Source: Hygrocybe punicea (Eukaryota; Basidiomycota; Agaricomycetes; Agaricales; Hygrophoraceae). From it: a DNA stretch of 64,000 bases. The stretch lies in assembly GCA_963556145.1 (NCBI GenBank), contig OY744473.1:4216001-4280000 (forward strand). The letters are read 5' to 3'. Positions 43,976 through 54,961 of this stretch are shown piece after piece; the stretch's first letter is position 1; each line of letters opens with the position of its first letter. A program made the position numbers and the translations under genes. The notes under the pieces were generated by a model. It did no database searches and was not told the origin of the DNA. It worked only from the letters and a program-made list of their open reading frames with translations.

Positions 43976-45049
43976 ATGCCGAAGGTAGGAAACGGTAAGG
44001 CGAAGCAGTCTCGGAAATTGAAGGACGCCAAGCAAAGCGACAACATTACGAGAATAAAAGACCCAAGAGACACCGATATTATCATTCCGTAGGTTCCACC
44101 GTCGCATTAGAGATTCGGCCTCTAATCGAATTCCTAGCATCATGGGTCCAACCGGAGTCGGGAAAAGCACCGTAGGAGCATAGTTTATACTCAACGGTTC
44201 GCAACGGCTAAAGCATAGCAAATAGTTTATCAACCATATTGCCGGGAGTCCTGTTACACGCATCAGCCATGATCTTGAATCTTGCACGACAGAACTTCAA
44301 CCTGTTTGTATACAACACGAAGACCGTCGCATCATTCTCGTTGACACTCCTGGTTTCGATGGCACGCGGATTCCTGACACAGAGGTCTTGAGGCGCATTG
44401 CTGTCTGGCTGGCACATTCGTGAGCTGGTGCTTTCGAACCTCTATTCATCGATAGTCATTCTACGATAGGTATAACGATGGCACGAAGCTTGCCGGAGTC
44501 ATCTATTTGCACGAGATAGCCCAAACTCGCTTACTTGGGGCAGGGCGTCGGAACTTTACCATGTTCAACAGATTGTGTGGCGACGACGCAACTAAGAATA
44601 TAATTCTCGCAACTACGAAGTGGAGCGATGTTGCGGAGGCCGTGGGACGGCGCCGCGAGCAACAGCTATCCAAAACCCACTGGAAAAATATGCTCGATCA
44701 AGGATCAAGGGTCGTCCGGTTCATGAATTCGCCTGAATCTGCTCGGGAAATCATCAATTGCATTCTCAGCCGAAATGCTGTTGGTTCCCTCCTAATTCAA
44801 TGCGAACTGGTCGATGGTCAGAAACGCGTACCCACGACTGAAGCGGGCAGCTCGTTGCGCAACGCGTTACAAGAGTTGCTCAGGGAGCAAAAGGAAGTTG
44901 CTGCACAACTGAAAGAGGAGTCACAGACAGATGAAAACTCGCGAGAGAGATACGAAGATGCCAGGAACCGATTACATTTGACGCTCGGTCAGATCCAAGA
45001 GCTGAAAATTCCTCTTCGCACGCGAATCAAGTCGTTTTTTTCGCTATAG
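43976..45049 (+). CDS. AIG1-like GTPase 4
   Basis: Exons 43976-44088, 44138-44171 (34 bp), 44226-44419 and 44470-45049, with no stops. Start MPKVGNGKAKQSRKLKDAK. P-loop GPTGVGKST, G3 DTPGFDG, G4 ATTKWSD, block VIYLHEIAQTRLLG, and a coiled-coil C-terminus (LQELLREQKEVAAQLKEE). It is nearly the same gene as 41149-42216 in opposite orientation. Intron sequences (GTAGGAGCATAGTTTATACT) and part of the upstream region (CTACAGGAGGCCA) are shared, so the pair arose by an inverted duplication. Confidence 0.85.
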
Positions 45050-45849
45050 TAGAAGATGTTGCAGTGAGCTCTTCCCGTCAATTTTTTGGATTGATATCAC
45101 TCACTTCGGTCTTAGTGAACAGCGTCATTAGTGAAAGCCATGGAATGATTACTTCATCGCATACCTACCTAATACTTACTGCTGTCTTCTTGACGAATTA
45201 TTGTAATGTGCCTCTAGGGAAATACTTCCGTGCCATGGATCCAGCGATGGTCTGGAGCTCCATAACACTAGTGATAACCAAAGTCACTGCTGCGAACAAC
45301 TCACCTTCCCTCTTCCGCAAGCAGGAAACTTTAGAAATTATTGAGGAGGCTAGGGGTGTGTCCTGACGACCCTCAACCGGCTGTCGACACCTATAGCATA
45401 TTGATCAGTATTGCTCTTCGGCCGATGGGAACGCGTTCACCCTTTCTTCCCGTTGTCATGGGTGATGGCACGGGCGGGGCCGTGGGTGTAGGCGTTGGCA
45501 TTGGCGTGGGCGTGGACGTTCGCGTTCGCTCATGTTCACCGCGTCATTCACATTAGGCATTGGTGTGGGGATTTTCGTTGGAGGCATCGGCGTTGGTCAT
45601 CGGGGCCATGAGATGTTCAAGTTTTTAACAAAAAGCTTACTTTTGGCAGCCAGGGTGGGTGCGCCAGCCCCCGCCGGCCTGGGTTTCGTTTCGCGTCTGG
45701 TGTTCTCTCCCTGCTGCACCCTTACGGCCATTGAGTCCGTGGGTGTCATTGCTGGCGTTGGCGCTGGCGTTGTCGCCGGCGTTGTGGTATCATCCATATC
45801 GAAGCCGCTGAGGTACAAGCAAACTCGGCATTTGCCGCAACGATTACTC
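45050..45849. other. Intergenic region with GGCGTT-type repeats
   Basis: No supported gene. Degenerate hexamers GGCGTT/GGCATT/GGCGTG occur at 45470-45535 and 45740-45785. A minus-strand frame 45597-45932 (Thr/Pro-rich) and a plus-strand Gly/Val-rich frame are probably products of this repeat. Confidence 0.45.
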
Positions 45850-48800
45850 ATGGCGACAATCTCTGCAGGTTCAGTCGCCCCACGGAGCGACGCTGACGAA
45901 CAGCAGCCTTTGTTACCGTCATCGAAACCCACGGTTCATTCCGAAGCGGTCCTGGACATCCCGGAAACAGAGAACTTGGTTCTTTTGCAAGCCACAGATT
46001 CCAAACTGGTGCTGGGTCCATGGAATATAGCCTTTTACGTTTTCTCAGCACTGTCGTGCACATTTTTGCTCGCAATCATCATCAAAGGGGTTCTTGATTC
46101 CGAAGATGTGGATGTACAGTCACCGATTTGTTCCAGGTCACTTCCAGGTCATAACCATTTTTACAGTTCGATCTCGGAAAAGCCCTGAAAAGTGCTTTGG
46201 GCGGAGGATTGAGCGGTGCTGCGGGTATGTGGGTCTATCTCGTCGATGCTACCCAGTTAAATACTATTAAATTCCAGCGATGGTTTTACAAGTCTTAATT
46301 CTCATGGTACGAATCTCCCTGCCAATTCATATCACTGCCATTTGAACGGAATCTCTAGCCACTTCGCACAGTGATGAATTATCAATATCGCTATGGAACT
46401 ACGACTTCGCAAGCCATCCGTATTCTGTACGCCGATGGTGGCTGGACGCGCTACTATCAAGGCCTGTCGGCTGCATTGATCCAAGCTCCAGTATCCCGTT
46501 TCGGCGACACGGCCGCCAATGCTGGAATATTAGCATTCCTGCAATCGAATTCATTCATGAAGAAGCTACCAACGTTCATCAAAACCGTGTTCGCCTCCGT
46601 GGCTGCTGCGGCATTCAGAATTATCCTGACTCCCATAGATACGGTGAAGACAACATTGCAAACTCAAGGCAGGCGCGGTTTAGGAATTTTGAGAGCAAGG
46701 GTATGTGTTTGTATGGAAACCGAGACTGACCTGCTCAAAAACCGTGACACAATGTGTGATAGCCGAAGGTGATAGTGTATGGACCCCGTGTACTTTTTCT
46801 TTATCAATGTACATAATGTCTATTACTACATTCACAAGTCTCTTTTTGTAGTTGCAAGGTCATGATTCTAATATACATGGTGAAATTCTCAAAAGCATTG
46901 TGAGTAGTTTAACTACATTGGCGCATAAGTTTATATGTGCTACTTTTAACACTGCAAATATGAAGGGATTTGTAAATTTGACATAATCCAATAATTGTTA
47001 AGAAAGTTGGCAAACTCCAAAAATTCATTCCAAATAAAGCAATGATTGCCATTTATAAAAATAAAGGGTTCAATATTTTATGAATTTGTTGAGTATCTTA
47101 CAAATTATTAATATGTTTATAGATTATTTTAGCATATGTCAAATTTACAAATCCCTTGATGTTTGCAGTGTAAGTAATTAGGATATGATAAAAGAATGAG
47201 GAAAGGGCCAGAAGGCACAGGAATGGCTAAGAAAGGGTTGGAAGGGGCAGGAAAGGTTATGGAGGGTGCAAGAGGGAGTCAGGGAGGTTTAGAGGGGCCA
47301 GGGAGGGCCAAAGTGCAGGGAAGGGCAGGGGCAGGCTCAGGTGAGCTCAGGGGGAGGCCATGCAAGGGTGTGAGAGGCCAGGTAGTGTATTGCATGGGTA
47401 TGGGTAAACCTGCAGGTTTTGCCACACGTATAGCCTCAGGTACAGGCACAGGCACAGATTCTTGGACCCACCAGCTCTTTTTGAAGCCCTGGATCATCCA
47501 CAATGGTCAAGTATTGAGCTAGATATGCTTAAAATACTTTATTCTTGTATTTTAAGCATATCCAGGGCTTAAAATGACAGGTGAACCTGCAGGTATTGTA
47601 CCAACAGGTGCAGGTATGGGTACAGCTAAAAATACCTGGGGGTTACCCATGCAATACACTAAGGACAGAGGGGTTGTGAGATGTTCAGGGGGTTGGATGG
47701 TGCAGGGAAGCACTGGTGCTGCAGTTCTGGTGCCTCTTTGTTACCCTCATTGCCATCACCTTGAAAGCACATTTGATGTGTTCTGTATTCATGAGGTAAT
47801 CTTGAGCGGTATCTGGGGGGGAGGTGAGAGATCTATGTTGAAGAAAAATAAAATGTACCTGGGTTGGAGTGCAGGCACACCACACCTCCAACCTTTTTGC
47901 CATTGTACTGTAACTGTCGTTGGTGTGGTCACCATTGCAGTCATTGTGGTTGTGGTTGTGGTTTGGTTGTGGTCATGGCAGTTGCAGTCATCACCCTCAA
48001 TGCCTGTTTGGTTTGGTTTGCACTGCTTTCTTCTTGGTGGTTGTGACCTGTTACCATCATCATAAGGGTGTGGTGTGGCAGTGGGTGGCCAGTTGGTGAC
48101 CCTGACCTGCACCTGTGGAACCCGTTATGTAATTACCAAGTCGTTGTGATGGCAAGTGTCAGTGTAGACCTGGATAGGAATCTACAGTAAGGGTGACTAG
48201 CTAGAAAGTGATCTGAGGAGTCTTAGGTCTTGTATAGGTTGTCGTAATTAATCCAACCAAGATCTGGGGGTTCTGGAACAGAGGGGAAATGTAGGGGGAA
48301 GATGAAGAGGAATATGGGAGATACAATGAGGGTACTAAATGGTAGATCTGAAGTGTGGTAATAAGCTATATTTTGTAGTGTAAAAGCACAACTTCTATAC
48401 TACTAGAGAGAATCTTGTGCTGTATACTATAAGCAAAGGAAGTAACTGATAGTGGTGAAGTGAGGAGGTAGATAGGAGAAGAGACCTATGTACTGAGAGA
48501 TGGGAAATGAAGATATGTGATGTACAAGCATATATATACTGATTCTAAGTCATTAGGAACATCACATCATGGGTAGGAACAATTTCAGAGGTGGAATCCA
48601 GAGTGGAATCGGTGGAAAGGAGTGGAATCAATGATATTGGAGTGGAAGTGGATGGGAACAATGTGGGACATGAAGAGGATATGATTCCAGACAGTCCAGA
48701 GCCTCTACATCATGATAAATGCTAGAAAGGGTGGGGAGACACCAATGTGTTGGCAACCTGCAGGTGACCCACACACCACCCCATACCTATGCAAGGGTAC

Positions 48801-50488
48801 ACCCATTGCACCCAACCCCTCACTGACCTGCAGGTCATTCAGGTGTCAGCATACCCATGATAGTCCTTGTGAGGGAGGGTGCAAGGGGTATGGGAGTGCA
48901 TGGGAAGGGTGTGTGTGAGGACACAAGGCATAGAGAAGGGAAGGGCAGGGTAGGGTAGTGGAGTTGCAAACAATCTGTGGGGAGCTCATTAGTTACTGAG
49001 GCTGCAAAAACAGGTGTGAAAGGTAAACTTGCAGCTTGCACTTTCATAATACTTCTCATGAATAATGAATGGTCAGGTCCATTGTGAACGACAGCTGATT
49101 TGAGGGGTGGGGAAAGTATAGCTGTAAAGTGTATGAGCAAGGCATACATTCCAGGAAAGAAGTGCAGGAGGTGTTGGAAAGCATAATGTACAAGTAGTGG
49201 AGGTTGAAACTGGTGAGAAAGTGGCATAGGACAATGAAATCCAGACTGTCAAATTGTCAAATGTGGAACACACTGTGATGTGACTTGTTGCCCTCTTCAA
49301 GTGGTTCTCCTCACTCTTGACAATACTCTCCTCATGATCATCACATCATGTGATGTGGATGTGTAAGGCAAACAGTGGAGGGATAGAGTAATGTGTGCAT
49401 AATAGTATTTGCTGACAAACATCCTGCACCACTCCAGTCACCCATCCCAACTCACCTGAGCCCACCTCCTGCTCTTCCCTACACTCTGGCCTCCTCCAGG
49501 TCCTCCCTGTCCTCCCCTGAGCCCTCTAAACCTCCCCAAGTCCTCTCACACTCTCCTGCACCTTTCACACCCTAACCAAGTTCTTCTTAACCTCCCTGAC
49601 TCCCTCTTACACCCTCCCATAACCTTTCCTGCCCCTTACAACCCTTTCTTAGCCATTCCTGTGCCTTCTGGCCCTTTCCCCATTCTTTCATCATATCCCA
49701 ATTACTGAAAAGTAGCACATCCATAAACTTATGTGCCAATGCAGTTAAACTATTCACAATGCTCTTGAGAATTTCACCATGTATATTAGAATCATGACCT
49801 TGCAACTACAAAAAGAGACTTGTGAATGTAGTAATAGACATTATGTACATTGATAAAGAAAAAGTACACGGGGTCCATACACTATCACCTTCGGCTATCA
49901 CACATTGTGTCACGGTTTTTGAGCAGGTCAGTCCCGGTTTCCATATGTTTGATCCTGCAGCCACATTGACGATGAATCGTTGGTTGTCATCAGATCAAAG
50001 TGTATGGCATTGGCTCAATGTGGTATGGTGCTCTCGCCACTGCTGCAGCAACGTTTGTTGGGCATTATCCTGTCAGGCACCTTATCTTTTCACCGAAACA
50101 GACCAACTAATTTCATGCTATTTCTGGCTCACAGTGGTTTGTCACTTACAACACACTCTCTGAAAATCTTCCTTTGCCACAAACACTCGTCCAAAAACTC
50201 CTCCGCCAAGCATTCATAGGGTTTACTGCGTCCGTTGTTTCGGACACCATCTCAAACTCGCTCCGCGTCGTGAAGACCTATCGCCAGGTTAACGAGACGC
50301 GGATCGGATACCTTGAGGCAGCCAGGGACGTAGTAAGAGTGGACGGCGTGTTGGGCTTGCTAGGACGGGGACTTAAAACTCGAATTATTGCGAATGGGTT
50401 CCAGGGTCTCTTGTTCAGCGTGTTGTGGAAGCTTTTCCAAGATATGTTCGTGTGTTTCGATATTAGCCATCGCAAATCATTGTGTTGA
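45850..50488 (+). CDS. Mitochondrial-carrier-like protein with a transposon in one intron
   Basis: Six exons: 45850-46118, 46167-46224, 46278-46306, 46359-46700, 49994-50071, 50135-50488. The N-terminus is acidic (DEQQPLLP) with a hydrophobic segment near residue 70-90. Carrier-like parts follow: PLRTVMNYQYRYG, GGWTRYYQGLSAALIQAPVSRFGDTAAN, TPIDTVKTTLQTQG (Px[DE]xxK), TAAATFVGHYPW, FIGFTASVVSDTISNSLRVVKTYRQ and GRGLKTRIIANGFQG. The fourth intron carries a whole 3,234-bp transposon; without it the intron would be 53 bp. All joins keep frame, so the gene may still work if the 3.3-kb intron is spliced. Substrate unknown; the last codons may include another intron. Confidence 0.82.
46950..47170. 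mobile_element. 221-bp nested MITE in copy 2
   Basis: Counterpart of 36927-37147, TAA-flanked. Confidence 0.8.
47383..47661. mobile_element. 279-bp nested hAT-like MITE in copy 2
   Basis: Counterpart of 37360-37638. Confidence 0.7.
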
Positions 50489-50853
50489 CATCATTTTAGG
50501 TGGGATGAGAGAACTTAGATATGATTGTACTTGTGACTGTTCTCGTGAGAGTTGAAGCTTTGAAGTTTCAGGCTTGGAATTGTTGTGCCTATTGGACAAA
50601 GCTCGGATATAAGCCCATTGGGTAAACACATGGCAGTGCATACCCAAGTTCTGTTCGGGGTGGCCAGAGTTACTTAGTAGGGGATTTCAATCGATAAGGA
50701 TAAAGCCAGATGGTTCATGAACCACGGTCCGTATTTCACGGACGGACCGTGACAAGCCGCCGGAAAGGCCAAGATCCAAATTTCCTGAAGTCAGTCACAG
50801 AAAGGTGATTGAATTTACCATTACACGGTTTCATGCCTCGATATTAGTACAGG
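50489..50853. other. Intergenic between two convergent host genes
   Basis: Holds the repeat fragment 50567-50655 and the small inverted motif ACGGTCCGTATTTCACGGACGG near 50724, shortened here to its arms ACGGTCCGT and ACGGACGG. Nothing else seen. Confidence 0.45.
50567..50655 (+). repeat. Dispersed repeat fragment, copy 2
   Basis: Near-identical to 25711-25794, sharing TATTGGACAAAGCTCGGAT and GCCCATTGGG. Confidence 0.75.
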
Positions 50854-52629
50854 CTAATCCCTATCAACCAACGTCACGTCTTCTCCGTACTTCTCGAGCC
50901 ACGCTTTGATACCACCCTCAAGGATATATGCCTTGGACGAAGTGACACCCTTCTCGTTGAGGTAGTCTTGGTACCTTTGACACGTCCGAGTTATCAATAA
51001 TGAATGACCATCAAATCAGCTCCAGATATCGGCTTACCACCCGGCACATCTCGGGCCTCTCCCGTTCGAACTGCTGCAGTAAAAAATCACTTTGGCGGTT
51101 TTCGCAAAGTTATTGAAGAAGTCAGGCAAGTCATCGTAAAATGTTTGTGCAGGGCACTGGATACTGTTCCGAACATGACCCCCCTGAAACGCGATTCTTT
51201 TTTTTCAGTAAAATGATGAAAAAGCCTCATGATCGCGAGACGAACCACATGATCATTCCTCCTAACATCAATAACAACATAATCCCTTTGATCTGCCGAT
51301 TTGTTTTTGATTAGGGATGCAACTTCGTCGTTCGAAATGCGCTCCGAAGATGTCTTGCACGAAGGATAGGCGTCCCACCATCTCAAAAGAGCATCCACGG
51401 CTTCAACAGGAGCGACGGACGATGCTGGTTTCAAGGCATAAATTTGATACGATGCTTTCGACTAAAATCAGGGTCTCAATTCATTCTGCAACCATACCAA
51501 CTTACCAACCCATTCGTTAGCATCAAAAGTCGTGCTCAAAAGTTGGGGAGCGTCTGAAGCAACAATTCCGCAGCTCGCTTTTGCATTATCGTCAGATGGC
51601 GGCGCGGAACAGCATTCGGGGGTCGAAGGCTTTCCCGAAGTATAGTAAATATTGATATCGCCCTGTGTGTTCACGAATACCACGTCTAATGGGGTATCAA
51701 TATGTAGGCCCCATCAAACTTTGGAAAATTATTCACCAGTTAGTCCGGCTTCAATAAGGAGACGCTCGTATGCAGCTAGTTCGATTGCACCGGCAATGCA
51801 GCCAACATAGGAGGCAAGGTCACTGCGGATATTATCTGGAAGAATCCTCTTGGCGACAATCTACATGCAGGTACGAGCTCCAGCTACCTCACAGTATAAA
51901 AATATCTACTTACATCATCCAGCACGATTCGACCTCCAGGCTTTAAAACCCTGAAAATCTCCTTGAATAATTCAGCCTTACCTAAGGGAGGCAACAAGTT
52001 GATGACGCAGTTGGACAAAATGCAGTCGATGGAATCGGAAGAAATGGGGAGGGGACCGGTCAAGGAAGCATTGACGAAAGCTACTTGCGGTGGACGAAGA
52101 TTTTGCTTCTTTGCATTACGCCGAGCAAGTAATACCATCTCCTATTCACGGTTGAGTTTCTTTGAGCCCAAAATTCCCATCATGATTCGCTCACAGAAGA
52201 CATATCGAGGCCTATAGCTTGGCCTGTCACCCCGACCTTGGACGCCGCAAGCAAGATATCAATACCACCTCCAGACCCCAGATCAAGAATATTCTCCCCC
52301 TTGTTAATCGTGGAAGGATCAATATCGTCTCCCTAATGGCTGCATGAACTGTACCTGTTTGATGCTAGCTGCAGCAACTGGATTGCCACAGCTCAAACCC
52401 ATGTTGGACTCTGCTGGGATGGCCTGGAGTTGTTCGGGGGTGTATCCAAAAGCTTGAGCCACATTTCTCGCATCTTTTCAATTGAAATTAACTTCATCAG
52501 CAAACCAGATAGTGACGATAAGGGACCAATCGCACAAGAATCATCAGCACCCAACTTTGCTTTTGCGCTATAAGCATCATGCACCGCTTGTACAAGAGTC
52601 TCTTCTGTTTGGAAGGCCGCTGAGCTCAT
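50854..52629 (-). CDS. Arsenite methyltransferase fused to an arsenate-reductase-like rhodanese domain
   Basis: The spliced minus-strand reading starts [10 protein letters not shown] (52629), and after a small intron continues [15 protein letters not shown] and [16 protein letters not shown]. The SAM motif is [15 protein letters not shown], then [31 protein letters not shown] and [11 protein letters not shown], all typical of As(III) methyltransferases; CGN and SNCVINL hold the As-binding cysteines. [11 protein letters not shown] and a C-terminal pair (ECCSAP) follow. After a linker (YQIYALKP) comes a rhodanese/Cdc25-like domain: [28 protein letters not shown], and the CX5R loop [13 protein letters not shown], ending at 50854. 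No stops. Both halves together would reduce As(V) and methylate As(III). An upstream in-frame ATG at 52734 exists. Confidence 0.85.
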
Positions 52630-52753
52630 TTGACGCTGAAGTGTCTTAGTGGAAAGTGGATTTAGGTTTGACAAAGAGCAAGAGTTTATATCGAAACAGC
52701 GAATTTGACCATATTCAAAATGACAAAATGACACGTGCTGTAACCTACCGTAC

Positions 52754-52890
52754 GGCCAAATTTAAATTGGCCTCGGAATGAATTTACGGCTCGGTCCGGC
52801 TCGGCTCAGCTACGGCTAACAACGGCTAACCCATATATGGGTTGTTAGCCGGACCGGACCGTTGTGGCAACGGCTAAACCGCGGCTAGCT
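52754..52890. repeat. Palindrome plus CGGCT-rich MITE-like end
   Basis: The palindrome GGCCAAATTTAAATTGGCC (52754-52772) precedes a run of CGGCT/CCGGAC oligomers (52786-52890) with the hairpin AACCCATATATGGGTT. It resembles hAT-like MITE subtermini elsewhere in the window; no opposite end found. Confidence 0.55.
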
Positions 52891-53224
52891 GTCCAAAAAA
52901 GGAAATGAACAACAGACTGCCTAACGACCACTGTCAAGGTCGAATCTTACCACCAATCTCACCACACCATGCCTGATGCCAACAGCCACGGCCACACCAG
53001 CTCGCGACAATGCCGGCCAACCCCAAACAAAGGCCACAGCACCCCAACGGCAACCAGCAGAGAAAGAGTGGTAAGTCACATCAAATCACAAGGAATTGCA
53101 AAATATATCAAACCAGAGCTCAGGATGGCTGAGTGTATTAGCAGTGTACAAGGGCTGGGCATATGTATCAAAATAGTCAGTGACAAAAACAAAAGAATAA
53201 ACCAATGCAGTGGGGCATACTAGC
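52891..53224. other. Low-information stretch, probable MITE interior
   Basis: CCACGG/CACACC-rich, then AT-rich with a GTAAGT-like site. A short frame at 52969-53223 is not convincing. No gene supported. Confidence 0.4.
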
Positions 53225-53660
53225 TCCCACTGCTCTCATTGTTGGTGGAGTTGCCCCCTTGATCACCATTGGGGTATTGTTTGGCACCATGGACTGCTGG
53301 ATGTTGAGCATTCTCAGGCATTGGGCATTGGGCCTTGAGCATTGAGTGCTGGGCATTGGGGCTGGGTGCTTCTGTTGTTGTTGCATCTTCACCCCTGCTG
53401 CATCTGTTGTCACCAGCCTGGTCATCTCCTTTGCCATTGGTGTCCCACATCACCATGGCAGCTTTGGCCCTTGTTTATTGTGGGTGTGGTGACATTGGGC
53501 TTGGTCTGTATCAGGGTAGTCAGTCAAAGCATATAAAAAAAAAGTCCAGTGGGGCACATACTAGCCCCTACTGCTCCTGTCATTGCTGGGCTCATCTGGA
53601 ATTGATCTGCAGCATTGGACATTGGACATTGGGCATTAGACTGGTGACCGTCCGTTCTGT
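53225..53660. repeat. Degenerate minisatellite
   Basis: Units built on GGGCATTGGG/GAGCATTG and on CAGTGGGGCA...TACTAGC(C)CC occur twice (53205-53340 and 53550-53640). No coding sense. Confidence 0.6.
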
Positions 53661-53668
53661 GTTGGTGA

Positions 53669-54451
53669 TGTAGAGGGCTCTCCACCCTCTGAGGCCGGAA
53701 ACCCGACATATCACAAATCCGCTCCAACCCGATGACTCTAACGATCCCCGCTCGAACCCGACGTAACCCGGTGCATACCAACTAGCACGGCCACTCCAGT
53801 ACGGGATCGGACCGGCTCCCATACTCGCGGAGTATCAAATATCATAGACGGATCTCATCGGACTGGAATCCCGACATTGGACTTACCCAGTTAGCGCATA
53901 CTGTCTCCCTTATGGAGATATATGAAAGTATTTTACATCTTTTTCACTGATTTTACATCTCCCCTCCATTTTCCTGTCATCGTTGCCTCGCAACCTTTCT
54001 CCTATTTCTCCATTTCCTTTCTCCTTTGTTCTCTCTCATCGGCCAAGGACTCTCGTCCGAATTTAGATAGGGATTTTTGTAGTATAAAAAGGTGCCCAAA
54101 GCGCCATATCAAAATAAGAAACCAGTCCCCGTTTTCCCCCTTCTCTTAGAGTCCCCCTCAGTAGCACATATCGCTCATACACTTTCCCCGGTCTCTCGAC
54201 CCTCTCCCCATCGTTCCACCGTCCTTATTATCATACCGCTCGTCACCCGACTCCCGACCCACTGTACCCGACATCGTCAGCTTCGTCGGCTTAGGTCGGT
54301 CTCCTCAATAGTCATAGTACTTAGTCGGCGGCTCCTCTTTCTATCCCTTACCCTTATACTGAAGCTAGTTAGACTATTCCACCGTCACTTCTACGCTGAC
54401 ACCCACAGGCTAGGATTACTGTTCCGCAGCCACCCCGACCTCGCCACTACA
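53669..54451 (+). repeat. 783-bp long repeat, left copy (inverted partner at 62113-62896)
   Basis: Starts TGTAGAGGG and ends CACTACA. It shows clear, imperfect reverse-complement similarity to 62113-62896 over its length, including CCCAAAGCGCC versus CCCAAGCGCC and GACCCACTGTACCCGACATC-like blocks. A TATA-like ATAAAAAG occurs near 54083. It looks like an LTR by its ends, but the pair is inverted and lacks a target duplication. Confidence 0.75.
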
Positions 54452-54842
54452 GCGAAACAAGTTCTTCACAGAAGGACTGGTATAATTGAGTTTGAATTAG
54501 TAGGCAACACGGAAACTGTCCTAATGCGGACAGAACATGACTTTTTAAGCCAGCCCTAAACTGATAAAATGGATACCTCGATTGAAATAATAACTTTATA
54601 GAATTATTGAGTTAGCTATATTCAAGGTTACATTAATATTGACTTATCGCAACAAGGCATTCAACTCGAATCAGCAAATGAAGTTAGGCAACCCATTCAC
54701 CCATATCCAAAAGCCCAAATCTTCCATCAATATCCTATGAGATGCCTTTCCACCCACTGGGATACAACCTCTGAACTTTGTGAACACGTTCAATCCGAAC
54801 ATCTCGCCTGTTGACAACCCCAAACCTCCATCAACGTCTCTA
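54452..54842 (+). other. Possible 5' part of the DUF6589 gene
   Basis: A frame near 54780-54842 (FVNTFNPNISPVDNPKPP) leads into the hAT insertion site and continues after it as SMPFINYH. Upstream, stops are frequent. Probably the 5' end or leader of the DUF6589 gene. Confidence 0.4.
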
Positions 54843-54961
54843 TCTATGCCTAGTGATGCCGAAGTTCGGTTCGGAACCGATCTGAACCCGGTTTGAACCA
54901 CAAACTGAACCGGAAGTTTGGTTCTGGTTCAGTTTGCGGTTCTGGCACTGAAAGGCGGTTC

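Larger units (their letters stand above)
46712..49945. mobile_element. 3,234-bp TIR transposon, copy 2
   Basis: Same length and orientation as copy 1 and nearly identical by eye; one difference noted is C at 37678 versus T at 47701. Target duplication TGTTTG at 46706-46711 and 49946-49951. It lies 11 bases inside a short intron of the carrier gene and contains the same two nested MITEs, so these predate the duplication. Confidence 0.92.

Noticed and set aside
45597..45932. Thr/Pro-rich minus-strand ORF
   Set aside because: Antisense to the carrier 5' exon and to GGCGTT repeats; no domain.
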